Assembly (NCBI RefSeq): GCF_000682755.1
Contig: NZ_AWFF01000076.1
Location: 62,001-126,000, forward strand
Source: Hyphomonas beringensis
GTDB taxonomy: Bacteria > Pseudomonadota > Alphaproteobacteria > Caulobacterales > Hyphomonadaceae
Direction: 5' to 3'
DNA length: 64,000 nt
Numbering within the stretch: the first letter of the stretch is position 1; each line of letters opens with the position of its first letter. Below are positions 1-8,473 of the stretch, one piece after another. The translations under genes were made by a program, and so were the position numbers. The notes below the pieces were generated by a model. The model worked only from the letters and a program-made list of their open reading frames with translations. It was not told the DNA's origin and did not search any database.

Positions 1-1331
1 CGGTGGGGGACATCATCAAGCCCGAGACCGGGTTCGCCCAAGCGGCTCATCGTCATGCCTGATACTTTTGCGACACCGGGGCCGCGCTCTATATCTGCTT
101 CGATCTTGACGGGCTGGACCGCCGGACCATGAGGATCGGGCATCATCGACATGGCACCCATGTCGTGGCCTTTCATGTCGTCCCCGGCCGTCGCGGTGTC
201 CGGACCATGATCCATGCTCCCCATGCCTGACATGCCCGCCATGTCTCCATGGGCCATTCCCATGTCCCGCATGGTCAGCATGGGCACGGGACGAAGCGCA
301 GGCGCATCGGCCCGCATACCGGCACGCGGGCCGAGCGTGGCGACGGCCTGGCCGGAGCGGTCGATCGATTCGGCAACAAAGGCGTAGGCGCGCGCTTCGG
401 TCGGCGCGATGATGACATCATACGTCTCGGCCACGCCCATCTGGAACTCGTCGGTCTCAACCGGCTGGACATTCAGACCGTCGGCCTGGACCACCGTCAT
501 CGGCAAGCCCGGGAGGCGGACATTGAAGAGGGTCATGGCGGAGGCGTTGATAATGCGCAGGCGAACCCGCTCGCCCGGCTGGAAGACCATATTGAAATTA
601 TCGGCCGTCGAATGGCCATTGATCAGGTAGGTGTAGGTTTCGCCGGTCACGTCTGCGAGATCGCGCGGGCTCATTCGCATCTGCCCCCACATGCCGCCAA
701 GCCCGGTTGGGTTCGACAGGGTCGGGCGGTTGAAATTCAGGCTCTCGGCATTCTTCTTGAGCTTGTCGAAGATCCGGTGCGGATGCGTGAAACTCCAGTC
801 GCTGAGGACGAGCACATATTCCCGGTCATAAGCCACTGGATCTGTACCTGCCGGATCTATGACGATCGGACCGTAATGGCCGAGTTGTTCCTGCAGACCA
901 GAATGGGAGTGATACCAGTAAGTGCCATTTTGCGGCACCTTGAACTGATATTTGAACGTTTCGCCCGGTTTGATGCCCGGGAAGCTGACGCCCGGCACGC
1001 CGTCCATATGGAAGGGGACAAGCAGTCCGTGCCAATGGATCGAGGTGTCTTCGGCAAGCCGGTTGGTGACGTTCATTGTAACGTCATCGCCCTCGCGCAA
1101 ACGCAAGAGCGGGCCGGGAAGTGTGCCATTGATTCCGGTTGCCATACCGACTTTGCCGTTGAGCCTGACCGGGAACTGCCCGATTTCGAGGTCGAAGCGC
1201 GTGCCCGAAAGTGAGGGCACACCAAGGTTTCCGTTGCTGGAAGATTTTGCCCAAGCGGGCAGGAGGCTGCTTGCCCCCCAGGCTGCGCCGGTGCCGAGCA
1301 CCGTCTGCAGCATATGTCGTCTGTTCAACAT
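1..1331 (-). CDS. copA: Copper resistance multicopper oxidase CopA (3' part missing)
   Basis: Reads from ATG at 1331 off the left edge, so about 443 N-terminal residues of a family usually near 600 are seen. CopA is a periplasmic multicopper oxidase that oxidises or sequesters copper. A twin-arginine signal begins MLNRRHMLQTVLG. The first cupredoxin domain carries IHWHG and YWYHSHSG, two type 2/3 copper-binding motifs. A methionine- and histidine-rich stretch (MRDMGMAHGDMAGMSGMG) matches the Met-rich insert typical of CopA. A GGAG lies six bases before the ATG and fixes the start. It follows the small secreted protein at 1390-1785 by 58 bp and probably shares its promoter and CsoR-type operator. 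The C-terminal copper motifs lie outside the window, so completeness cannot be judged. Confidence 0.93.
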   Translation of the reverse strand, partial: MLNRRHMLQTVLGTGAAWGASSLLPAWAKSSSNGNLGVPSLSGTRFDLEIGQFPVRLNGKVGMATGINGTLPGPLLRLREGDDVTMNVTNRLAEDTSIHWHGLLVPFHMDGVPGVSFPGIKPGETFKYQFKVPQNGTYWYHSHSGLQEQLGHYGPIVIDPAGTDPVAYDREYVLVLSDWSFTHPHRIFDKLKKNAESLNFNRPTLSNPTGLGGMWGQMRMSPRDLADVTGETYTYLINGHSTADNFNMVFQPGERVRLRIINASAMTLFNVRLPGLPMTVVQADGLNVQPVETDEFQMGVAETYDVIIAPTEARAYAFVAESIDRSGQAVATLGPRAGMRADAPALRPVPMLTMRDMGMAHGDMAGMSGMGSMDHGPDTATAGDDMKGHDMGAMSMMPDPHGPAVQPVKIEADIERGPGVAKVSGMTMSRLGEPGLGLDDVPH

Positions 1332-1389
1332 AATCGTCTCCGTGAGGTGAATTTATGCAATCGGGCTGCTAATGCAGCGACGCACGAAA

Positions 1390-1785
1390 TCAGCTCAGGG
1401 AACGCACCTTTAATGTGACTGGCGTTTGTTGCAGCAGGTAACTTCGGACCTCAGGCCAGGGCGTGCGGACATTGACGACGCGCTTCCATGCGTGTTGCCA
1501 TGAGGGTGTAGCAAGCCCGATGGGCGTCGTATCGCCTGATACGTGCTGGACCGGGTTCGCCGTCTTGTCGGCTTGGGCGACCGTTGCTGTCTGAAGCTTG
1601 CAGTGATCAGTCTCATCATCGCAGGGCGCCTCAGGCCCATCGGCGGGCGCCTGGTGAGAATGAGCGGTGAACTCGGTTGCCATGCTGTTCGTCGCCGACA
1701 TATCGACGGGACACGCGCAGAGCACCTGCGACAGGCTGAAAAATACAGTCACGAGAGTTGCGACAACAAAGTTCATGACCACCAT
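1390..1785 (-). CDS. Small secreted cysteine-containing protein of the copper operon
   Basis: 131 residues, or 128 if translation starts at the fourth codon (ATG at 1776). The N-terminus is a hydrophobic signal peptide (MNFVVATLVTVFFSLSQV) followed by CACP. The mature part has further Cys (CDDE, HCK) and several His, which suits a periplasmic metal-contact protein, but I recognise no family. It lies directly upstream of copA on the same strand. The ATG at 1785 sits inside the palindrome 1785-1807, so the promoter/operator overlaps the start and the ATG at 1776 may be the true one. Reading frame, signal peptide and context argue that it is real; its function is unknown. Confidence 0.6.
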   Translation of the reverse strand: MVVMNFVVATLVTVFFSLSQVLCACPVDMSATNSMATEFTAHSHQAPADGPEAPCDDETDHCKLQTATVAQADKTANPVQHVSGDTTPIGLATPSWQHAWKRVVNVRTPWPEVRSYLLQQTPVTLKVRSLS

Positions 1786-1807
1786 TTATACCCCACAGGG
1801 GTTTAAA
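1785..1807. promoter_or_regulatory. CsoR-type palindromic operator
   Basis: Arms TTTATACCCC and GGGGTTTAAA around ACA match at nine of ten positions. The TACCCC...GGGGT core resembles operators of the copper sensor CsoR/RcnR family. It overlaps the start of the gene at 1390-1785, ahead of copA. On the minus strand it also contains TATAAA, which could be a -10 box. No csoR gene is visible in the window. Confidence 0.5.
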
Positions 1808-2031
1808 TCAATAAAGAACCTCTGAGCTCTCGAAATAGGCCTGTGCCGGGCAGAGCGAACGCACAACCACCGGATAAACTCTCGGCGAACAAGTATGCGA
1901 CGCGTTACACAAAGCGTTTCGCGCACAGACCCGCCCAATTATGATTGATCCAGGCCAGGAATGTTATTGGGGCGAGGTTCAGCAGTAGTGAAGGCGGGCC
2001 AATCTCGGTCACGTTCAGCCTTGTCCTCTCG

Positions 2032-2733
2032 TTACGATTGTGTCCTCACATAGCGCGCGATGAGCCACCACAGTATCGCCCAGGCCGCGCCAAATCCCCA
2101 ACCGGCCACAACGTCGCTTGGCCAGTGGACACCAAGGTAGACACGACTGCATCCAACCAGAATCGAAATGAAAATCGCGCTCGCGATCAGAAATACTTTC
2201 AGGCGTTTATGGCTTTCCGCCTGAGCGAGAAGGAGGCCGAGCGTGAGATAGACCAGTGCCGAACTGGCGGCGTGTCCGCTCGGAAAGCTTGAACTCGAGG
2301 CGTGTGTCAAATGATCGACGAGGTCCGGGCGCGGCCGGTCGAAGCCGAGCTTCAGTAAAGAAATCAGAAGCGTGCCCGAAATGATCGAACAGACCAATAG
2401 CAGAGCTGTCCGGATCCTGTGCTCAAGGAGCAGGTAAAGTGTTGAAAGCACCACAATCAGAGTCAGGACCGCGTATCCACCAAGCGAGGTCATATCTCCC
2501 ATTGCAAATTGCAGCCATGCCGGACCTATCGGGTCGCTGGTATCGCCCGCCTGTCTCAGCGCGAGCAAAAGTGTCTCATCGACCTGGTGGCTCTCGCCTT
2601 CAAGGACATCTTCTGCAATGGCCCCGAACAGCAATAGTCCACCAACCATGATGCCAAAAGCCACGATGACCTGGAGTTCGAATGCCGTGCCGGCGAACCG
2701 ATGTCGCAGCCACGAAGAGAGCGCGCGAATCAT
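2032..2733 (-). CDS. PAP2-family membrane phosphatase
   Basis: 233 residues with about six membrane helices. The three phosphatase signature motifs of the PAP2 superfamily are present: KLGFDRPRP at 128-136 (K-x6-RP), SGH at 152-154 (acid/base His), and SRVYLGVH at 196-203 (SR-x5-H, nucleophile His). Family members dephosphorylate phosphatidate, undecaprenyl diphosphate or similar lipid phosphates at the membrane. The ATG overlaps the stop of the RND pump gene by 4 bp (ATGA), so it is the last gene of the efflux operon. A link between envelope lipid turnover and the pump is inference from the coupling only. Confidence 0.9.
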   Translation of the reverse strand: MIRALSSWLRHRFAGTAFELQVIVAFGIMVGGLLLFGAIAEDVLEGESHQVDETLLLALRQAGDTSDPIGPAWLQFAMGDMTSLGGYAVLTLIVVLSTLYLLLEHRIRTALLLVCSIISGTLLISLLKLGFDRPRPDLVDHLTHASSSSFPSGHAASSALVYLTLGLLLAQAESHKRLKVFLIASAIFISILVGCSRVYLGVHWPSDVVAGWGFGAAWAILWWLIARYVRTQS

Positions 2734-5700
2734 GGCGCTGCCACGCTCCTGCGGCTTAGCGCTGCGTGGATTAATGGCGCGGCAATCAGAACGAGCGGCG
2801 CACCGACGATCAGTCCCGATATGATCGCGGTGGCCATCGGCGCGAGCAGGGCGGATCCTTGGCCGACCTTCAGAGCCAGGGGGGCAAGCGCCAGAATAGC
2901 AATGAGCGCAGACATCAAAATTGGGCGTAATCGGGCCTGGCCGGCAGAGATTCGGTCATCATGGGTCGCGCCATCGCCTTCGAGTTCTGCAAAATAGAAG
3001 ACGCCGAGCTCGGCGATGATCCCGATCACCATGGTCAGGCCCATCATGGCTGAGATGTTGAGTTCCGTTCCTGTCAGGACCAGTCCGGTCAGGACCCCTG
3101 CAACCGACAGTCCGACAACGCCCAGGATGGAAACGGCCTGGGACAGGCTCTTGAAGAGGAAGAGGAGGAGGAGGCCGGACAGCAGGAAGGCTGCCGCGAA
3201 CACGGCCATCAGGTCGTTGAACGATTTTTGCTGCTCTGCATAGAGTCCGCCAAATTCGTAGCGCACACCCGCGGGCAGGGCGAGGGCCCCGATCGCCTGC
3301 CGGACATCAACCATGGCCGACCCCATATCGCGTCCTTCAAGGCGGCCCGTCACGGCGGTCATCGGCTGCAAATTCTCACGGCTCGACTGGGCCTGACCGG
3401 ACACGGTCTCGACGCTGGCGACGCGTTCGAGCGGTACGAGATGGCCGTCAGGCGCGCGCAGCATGAGATCCTCGATCTGCGGCACGCGTTGCCGGAGTTC
3501 GGGTGGCGACCAGAGGCGGATATTCAGACTGCGTTGCCCGGCGAGAATAGCGCCGGCAGATCGTCCCCCGACCAGCGTTTGAAGCTGCGCGCCCACGTCT
3601 GCGGGATCGAGGCCTTCAAAGGCCAGCGCGGTTCGGTCAAGCCTCACGACGATCGCATCGCCGGCTGTGCGATCTGATTTCCTGACCTCGACAACGCCTC
3701 GGACGCCTTCGAGCGCTAACAAGGCCTGGTCGGCCGCGATGGAGAGGGAACCTGGATCGTTGCCGTACAGTTTGACTTCAATAGGCTGCGGCACTGCCGT
3801 GAGATCACCGATCAGATCGCCCATGAGCTGTATGGTCTCAATCTCGAGCCCGGGAACGCTTTCGGCTACCCGCTGGCGGACTTCAGACATGACGGCTTCG
3901 ATTGGTCGGCGGGGAAAGGGCGTGAGGCGGATAAACATGTCGCCTTCATTCGCCTCGGTGAGGCCGCCGCCCAGTTGGACGCCGGTGCGCCGCGAGTAGC
4001 TCGCAACATCGGGAATAGTCTGGATGATCTCTTCCATCTGCGACACAAGTCGGTCGGTTTCAGTAAGGGACAGGCCGGGCGGCGCGACATAGTCCAAAAC
4101 GAATCCACCCTCATCCATTTGCGGCATGAAGCCGGACGCGATCCGGCTGGACGATAGGGTACCGGCACCAAGTGCCGCCACCACAAGCAAAAACGCCGCG
4201 ACACGCGCATGGCCGAGCAGTTTTCGCATCAGTCCGGCATAGGCCCGCGCCAGCCCATCGAGCCAGCCAGCGGCGCCTTCGGCCCGGATGGCATCTTCCT
4301 TTCGTGCAAGCGTGCGGGCCAGGACCGGAACGACGGTCATGGCAAAGATCATGGAGAGAACCAGGCTTGAGGCCATGGTGATCGCCAGCGCTTTGAAGAA
4401 TCCGCCCGTCACGCCTGACAGGAAGGCGAGCGGTGTAAACACAACAATTGTTGCGAATGAGGAGCCGACAAGCGGCTGTAGCATTTCGGAGGCTGCCTCG
4501 AGAACACCCTTTGTACCTTCGGCGAGACGCCGCGCGACATGTTCGAGCATGACCACGATATCATCGACGATCAGTCCGACCGCGGCCGCCATGCCGCCAA
4601 GCGTCATGATGTTGAGGCTCTGTCCCATGACCATCAAAAGCAGGGCCGTCGCGGCCAGTACAGATGGCAGCAGAATGGCCACGATCAGGACCAGCCTCAG
4701 ACTGCGAAGGAAGAACAGCAAAACGAGACCCGCCAGCAGCGTCCCGATCAGAATGGCGTCACGGACGCTCCCGGCGGCGGATACAACAAGGTCTGACTGG
4801 TCATAATAGGACGTTAGGGTCAGATCCTTGGGAAACGCTACACGCTCCCTCGCGATCGTATTCTTGACGGCGGTGGTCAGGGCCAACGAGTTTGCGTCCG
4901 GCGACTGTCGGATGTTTAAAAGAACGGCCGGTTTCCCGTCGGCGGTCACCCGCGTCCAGTCCGGCGCTACGGCAAGGCGAATGTCGGCCACATCGGAGAC
5001 TTCGACCGCGCCGCCACCGGCCAGGCTTTTCAGCACAATGTTGCCGATGTCTTCGGCGCCAGTAAGCTGATCGTCAACAATGGTCAGATAGAGCCGCGAC
5101 TGGTCCTCAAGGCGGCCTGAGGCCGAAACGATGTTCGACGTGGAAATGGCGGTTTCGACATCCAGCACGGACAGGTCCCGCGCCTTCAGCCTCGCCGGAT
5201 CGACGAGCACCTCATACTCAGCGTCGCGCCCGCCAAGCACGGAGACTTCGACGACGCCGTCAATTGACGCAATGAGAGGCCGCAGAGTGAATTGTGCGAA
5301 CGTCTTCATCTCGACCTGGGACAGTGTGTCGGATGTCAGGGAATAGCCCATGACCGGAAAGATGGTCGGATCCATGCGGCGGATCTGGAAGGCAAAGCCC
5401 GGCGGCAGGGACGGCGCCAGCCTGGCGAGTTCTGATTCCGACTGGAGGGCTGCTGTTACGATGTCTCCCCCCCAGTCGAAGGTGACCGAAACCTCAGCAG
5501 AGCCTCGGCTGGTTTGCGAGCGGATATTGCGCACGCCGGGAACGGCGCGGAGCGCATCCTCGACGGGCCGGGTCACCAGCGCTTCCATCTGGTCGACCGG
5601 GCGGTCTCCAGCTTCCAGCGACACGGCAAGCCGGGGAAACTGGATGGTCGGAAACAGGCTGACAGGCAGCTGGGTCAGCGCGAAGCCTCCGCCTGCGGTC

Positions 5701-5756
5701 AGCAGACAAAACGCGGCAAGGATGAACCGCGCCTGCTGGCTCAGCCACCGGCTCAT
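2730..5756 (-). CDS. RND-family efflux permease
   Basis: 1008 residues, the usual size of an inner-membrane resistance-nodulation-division pump. It has one N-terminal helix, a large periplasmic porter region with PTIQFPRL and the RPVEDALRAVPGV repeat region, a block of helices around 325-480, a second porter domain, and a last helix block. The TM4 segment around residue 400 reads AVGLIVDDIVVMLE with the two proton-relay Asp residues in place. The form is closer to HAE/CusA-like branches than to SecDF. It overlaps the fusion protein gene upstream and PAP2 downstream by 4 bp each. The substrate cannot be told from sequence; nearby copA makes a metal or biocide possible but unproven. Confidence 0.92.
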   Translation of the reverse strand: MSRWLSQQARFILAAFCLLTAGGGFALTQLPVSLFPTIQFPRLAVSLEAGDRPVDQMEALVTRPVEDALRAVPGVRNIRSQTSRGSAEVSVTFDWGGDIVTAALQSESELARLAPSLPPGFAFQIRRMDPTIFPVMGYSLTSDTLSQVEMKTFAQFTLRPLIASIDGVVEVSVLGGRDAEYEVLVDPARLKARDLSVLDVETAISTSNIVSASGRLEDQSRLYLTIVDDQLTGAEDIGNIVLKSLAGGGAVEVSDVADIRLAVAPDWTRVTADGKPAVLLNIRQSPDANSLALTTAVKNTIARERVAFPKDLTLTSYYDQSDLVVSAAGSVRDAILIGTLLAGLVLLFFLRSLRLVLIVAILLPSVLAATALLLMVMGQSLNIMTLGGMAAAVGLIVDDIVVMLEHVARRLAEGTKGVLEAASEMLQPLVGSSFATIVVFTPLAFLSGVTGGFFKALAITMASSLVLSMIFAMTVVPVLARTLARKEDAIRAEGAAGWLDGLARAYAGLMRKLLGHARVAAFLLVVAALGAGTLSSSRIASGFMPQMDEGGFVLDYVAPPGLSLTETDRLVSQMEEIIQTIPDVASYSRRTGVQLGGGLTEANEGDMFIRLTPFPRRPIEAVMSEVRQRVAESVPGLEIETIQLMGDLIGDLTAVPQPIEVKLYGNDPGSLSIAADQALLALEGVRGVVEVRKSDRTAGDAIVVRLDRTALAFEGLDPADVGAQLQTLVGGRSAGAILAGQRSLNIRLWSPPELRQRVPQIEDLMLRAPDGHLVPLERVASVETVSGQAQSSRENLQPMTAVTGRLEGRDMGSAMVDVRQAIGALALPAGVRYEFGGLYAEQQKSFNDLMAVFAAAFLLSGLLLLFLFKSLSQAVSILGVVGLSVAGVLTGLVLTGTELNISAMMGLTMVIGIIAELGVFYFAELEGDGATHDDRISAGQARLRPILMSALIAILALAPLALKVGQGSALLAPMATAIISGLIVGAPLVLIAAPLIHAALSRRSVAAP

Positions 5757-6829
5757 TTCGGTGCTTCCGGATTAACTGCCTGGCCGGTTGCGGTGTCGCC
5801 AGAGGTCAACTTCATCCCATCCGACAGAATTGCGCCGCCTTTAATGACCACCTGTTCGCCTTCCGAAACTCCAGAGACAATCTCTGTGAGGTCTCCATTC
5901 GTCTCGCCACTCTCGACCCTTCGGCGCTCCGCTTTGCCTTGTTGATCAATGAAGACATAGTCGCCCTGTTCGTCTGTAAACACCGCGCTGCGTGGCGTGA
6001 GAATGACTTGGGATTTTGTGTCCCCAACAGCCGTGGCGCGCACGGCCTCGCCCGCCAGGAACCCATTACCAGGAGGCAGCGGAACAATGATAGAGGTCAT
6101 GCGCGTTGCCGGGTCGACCCGCAGGTCTATGGTCGCAATCGCCGCATCCGTCAGATGAGTTCCGCCATCAAGGCCTGTGAGATGAACGACATCGCCGCTT
6201 GCCAGCCGTGTCGCGTCTTCCAGTTCGAAATTGATCCGGGCCTGTATCGCATCCGGCTCTGACAATCTGACAAGCGGGCTACCCGCCGGAACCACGTCGC
6301 CGGGTGAAACGAGTACAGCATCGACCACGCCGCTCGATTGAGCCGATAGGGTCCGGACGTCACCGATATTCCTGCTCAACGTATTGGCTCTTGCCGTGAG
6401 ATCATTCGCGCTCGTCTGTGCCCGCTCCACATCGCCGTCGCTTGCCAGGCCATCGGCCCGCAATCTTTGCTGGCGGGCCAGTTCATCCCGGGCGCCCGCG
6501 GCATCAGCCAGTGCCTGGGTCAGATCGAGGCTGGACGCCGAAGAGGGGGCGAGGCGTAGGAGTGGTGACCCCGCATCCACAGTCGCACCCGGCTGGACAA
6601 GGGTTTCTGCGACGCGGGACTCGATCTGGGTCGTCAGGACCTGCTGGCGCGAGGGATCAAATTGCACCGTGCCGTAACCGATGACATTGAGCGGGAGATC
6701 GCCGCGCACGGCGGGCGCCGTTGAGACACGGGCGACCGGCTCGGCGACAGGGGGCTCAGACGGCTTCGAGCATCCAGCTAGCAGGGAAAGTGTCAGGATG
6801 GCGATAGAAGGAAACAGGCGCTTTTTCAT
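5753..6829 (-). CDS. RND efflux periplasmic adaptor (membrane fusion lipoprotein)
   Basis: 358 residues. The signal ends in lipobox LLAGC with Cys20, so it is likely a lipoprotein anchored in the inner membrane. A barrel/lipoyl half-motif (ESRVAETLVQPGATVDAGSP), a short alpha-hairpin (about 100-150), the second lipoyl half (SGVVDAVLVSPGDVVPAGSP) and a beta-barrel domain follow in the HlyD/AcrA order. It bridges the RND pump and the TolC-type channel. Start and stop overlap the neighbours by 4 bp (ATGA), showing tight translational coupling in the operon. Confidence 0.92.
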   Translation of the reverse strand: MKKRLFPSIAILTLSLLAGCSKPSEPPVAEPVARVSTAPAVRGDLPLNVIGYGTVQFDPSRQQVLTTQIESRVAETLVQPGATVDAGSPLLRLAPSSASSLDLTQALADAAGARDELARQQRLRADGLASDGDVERAQTSANDLTARANTLSRNIGDVRTLSAQSSGVVDAVLVSPGDVVPAGSPLVRLSEPDAIQARINFELEDATRLASGDVVHLTGLDGGTHLTDAAIATIDLRVDPATRMTSIIVPLPPGNGFLAGEAVRATAVGDTKSQVILTPRSAVFTDEQGDYVFIDQQGKAERRRVESGETNGDLTEIVSGVSEGEQVVIKGGAILSDGMKLTSGDTATGQAVNPEAPK

Positions 6830-8190
6830 TTGTTTGTGTCCAGTGGCTGGCCGAGCGCTGTTTCCAGCGCGATTGATGCTTCGGCAGCCGAGAGTGCCAG
6901 CGTGTCTGCGAGGATTTCCTTGTCGAGTGCGGCCAGGCGTGTCGCAGCGGCAGATGTCTCGGCGATGTCGCCTCGGGCAGCTGCGGCCTCGGTTCGGGCA
7001 GCCTGGTCAGCGATACCCGACAGGCCTCTTATGACGTCAGCGCGTTGCCGGCGCGCAATCTCGAAAGCTGACACGGCTGATCCGATGTCCGCGCGAACGG
7101 TTTCGGCGCGCGCCTGATATTGCGCTTCCAGCACCGACAGGTCGGCCTCGGCCACTGCAATATCGCCGCGCGCCTGGTTCCAGACGGGAAGCGTGAACGT
7201 CACGGCCGGTCCAAGGGTACGGATGTTGCCTGTGTCTCGCCCGGCATTGATGGCAATTGAAGGTAGCGGGAAGCGGGACGCGTCGGCGACAGCAACCCCT
7301 GCGCTGGCCGCGCTCAAACCGTCCCGCAGACCTTTCAGGTCTGCGCGCAGCTCCAGAGCGCGCGCAAAGAGGTCCGGCATCGCGGGAAGATCGGCACTGA
7401 ACGCTGGCGGCTTTTCTACAAGAATCGTGAGGCTTGGCGAGACGCCGAGCAGGCGATTTAAATCGAGGCGCGCTGCGGCAAGCTGGCTCTCTGCTGTGCG
7501 GTCCCGATCGGCGGCATCTGCGGCGCTCAGCCGCCGGGCATCGACCTCAACGGCGGCGATGTCGCCGCGCCCAGCTGCGCGCAGGGTGCGATCGAGGTCC
7601 TGATCGGCGACTTGCCGATATTGGATCGTCTTTTGCCGCACCTCTTCGAGCCATGATATCCGGCAGGCCAGCAGCTTGGCATTCTGCCGTGTTAGCCATT
7701 CAGCCCAGACTATGTCCTGGCGAACACTGGCCGCATTGGCTTTGGCTGCCTCAAGCCTGGCAGGTCGGGTCGAAAGTCCTGCCAGATCAAGTCCCAGAGA
7801 CCCCGCGATGGCGAGGACTTCATTGGTTCCGTTCAGCGGCGCATCCACACCCAGGCTAAGGCTGGGATCGGGCAGTAGCCCTGCGGCAAAGATCTGGGCC
7901 TCGGCAAGGCCGGCCCGCGCCCGCATGGCATTCAGGTCTGGATTACCGAGCACGGCAAGCCCGGCGAGCTCGTCTGAAGCAAGAGGTGCGGCCGTCGACA
8001 TCGAAGCGCCCGTGTCGGAAATCTGAGGCGCTGTGTAAGTCTGTACAGGCGTCGCGCAGGCGGCCAGGATAAGAAAAACTGGCAGGACCATAGGTGTTTT
8101 GATCGCGCTTCGTAAGCTTGGTTTGGTCACGGACCGAAACCCGCAAGCGTTTCGGTATAGTCGAGGGCTCCCCCTGTGCCGATCAAACAT
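6826..8190 (-). CDS. TolC-family outer membrane efflux lipoprotein
   Basis: 454 residues. Two long coiled-coil halves rich in Ala, Arg and Glu form the outer membrane factor fold. A lipobox-like LAAC (Cys45) follows a hydrophobic segment. The ATG at 8190 is backed by a strong AGGAGG five bases upstream, so the long, basic N-terminus before the lipobox seems to be translated; a GTG at codon 21 would give a more usual signal length. The start overlaps the end of the small membrane gene by 8 bp and the stop overlaps the adaptor gene by 4 bp. It provides the outer-membrane exit duct for the RND pump. Confidence 0.9.
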   Translation of the reverse strand: MFDRHRGSPRLYRNACGFRSVTKPSLRSAIKTPMVLPVFLILAACATPVQTYTAPQISDTGASMSTAAPLASDELAGLAVLGNPDLNAMRARAGLAEAQIFAAGLLPDPSLSLGVDAPLNGTNEVLAIAGSLGLDLAGLSTRPARLEAAKANAASVRQDIVWAEWLTRQNAKLLACRISWLEEVRQKTIQYRQVADQDLDRTLRAAGRGDIAAVEVDARRLSAADAADRDRTAESQLAAARLDLNRLLGVSPSLTILVEKPPAFSADLPAMPDLFARALELRADLKGLRDGLSAASAGVAVADASRFPLPSIAINAGRDTGNIRTLGPAVTFTLPVWNQARGDIAVAEADLSVLEAQYQARAETVRADIGSAVSAFEIARRQRADVIRGLSGIADQAARTEAAAARGDIAETSAAATRLAALDKEILADTLALSAAEASIALETALGQPLDTNK

Positions 8191-8473
8191 TATCGCCTCC
8201 TAGGATAAGGGTTTTGAGCCAATGCGGCGCCATTCGATCCAATCTGGGGTGCCGGTTGATTTGTCTTGCCATCCACTGCTTACCCTGGCGTGAGTTGCGG
8301 GCCAGCAAAGCCGCGCCCGCCACGCCAATTCCAACGCCGATCGGTATGAATGGAAACGGCGTCAGGATCGCGATAGGAACAGACAGGATGAGAAGCAGTA
8401 CGCCCGTCCCCGCCAGACTGACTCGCCAGACGGATACTCTCTTGCGGGGGCTGTTTTGTACTTGCTCAGTCAC
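8183..8473 (-). CDS. Small two-helix membrane protein
   Basis: 96 residues. A basic N-terminus is followed by two hydrophobic stretches (about 18-38 and 42-58) and a basic amphipathic tail (ARQINRHPRLDRMAPHW). I do not recognise a characterised family; the helix-hairpin layout resembles small proteins of the PGPGW/DUF454 type, but the diagnostic motif is not seen. It overlaps the histidine kinase gene by 8 bp and the TolC-type gene by 8 bp, so it is clearly part of the operon and might modulate the kinase or the pump. Confidence 0.75.
   Translation of the reverse strand: MTEQVQNSPRKRVSVWRVSLAGTGVLLLILSVPIAILTPFPFIPIGVGIGVAGAALLARNSRQGKQWMARQINRHPRLDRMAPHWLKTLILGGDNV

Noticed and set aside
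249-1214. Long plus-strand open frame opposite copA
   Set aside because: It is the antisense of a clear multicopper oxidase in a GC-rich region and has no family resemblance.
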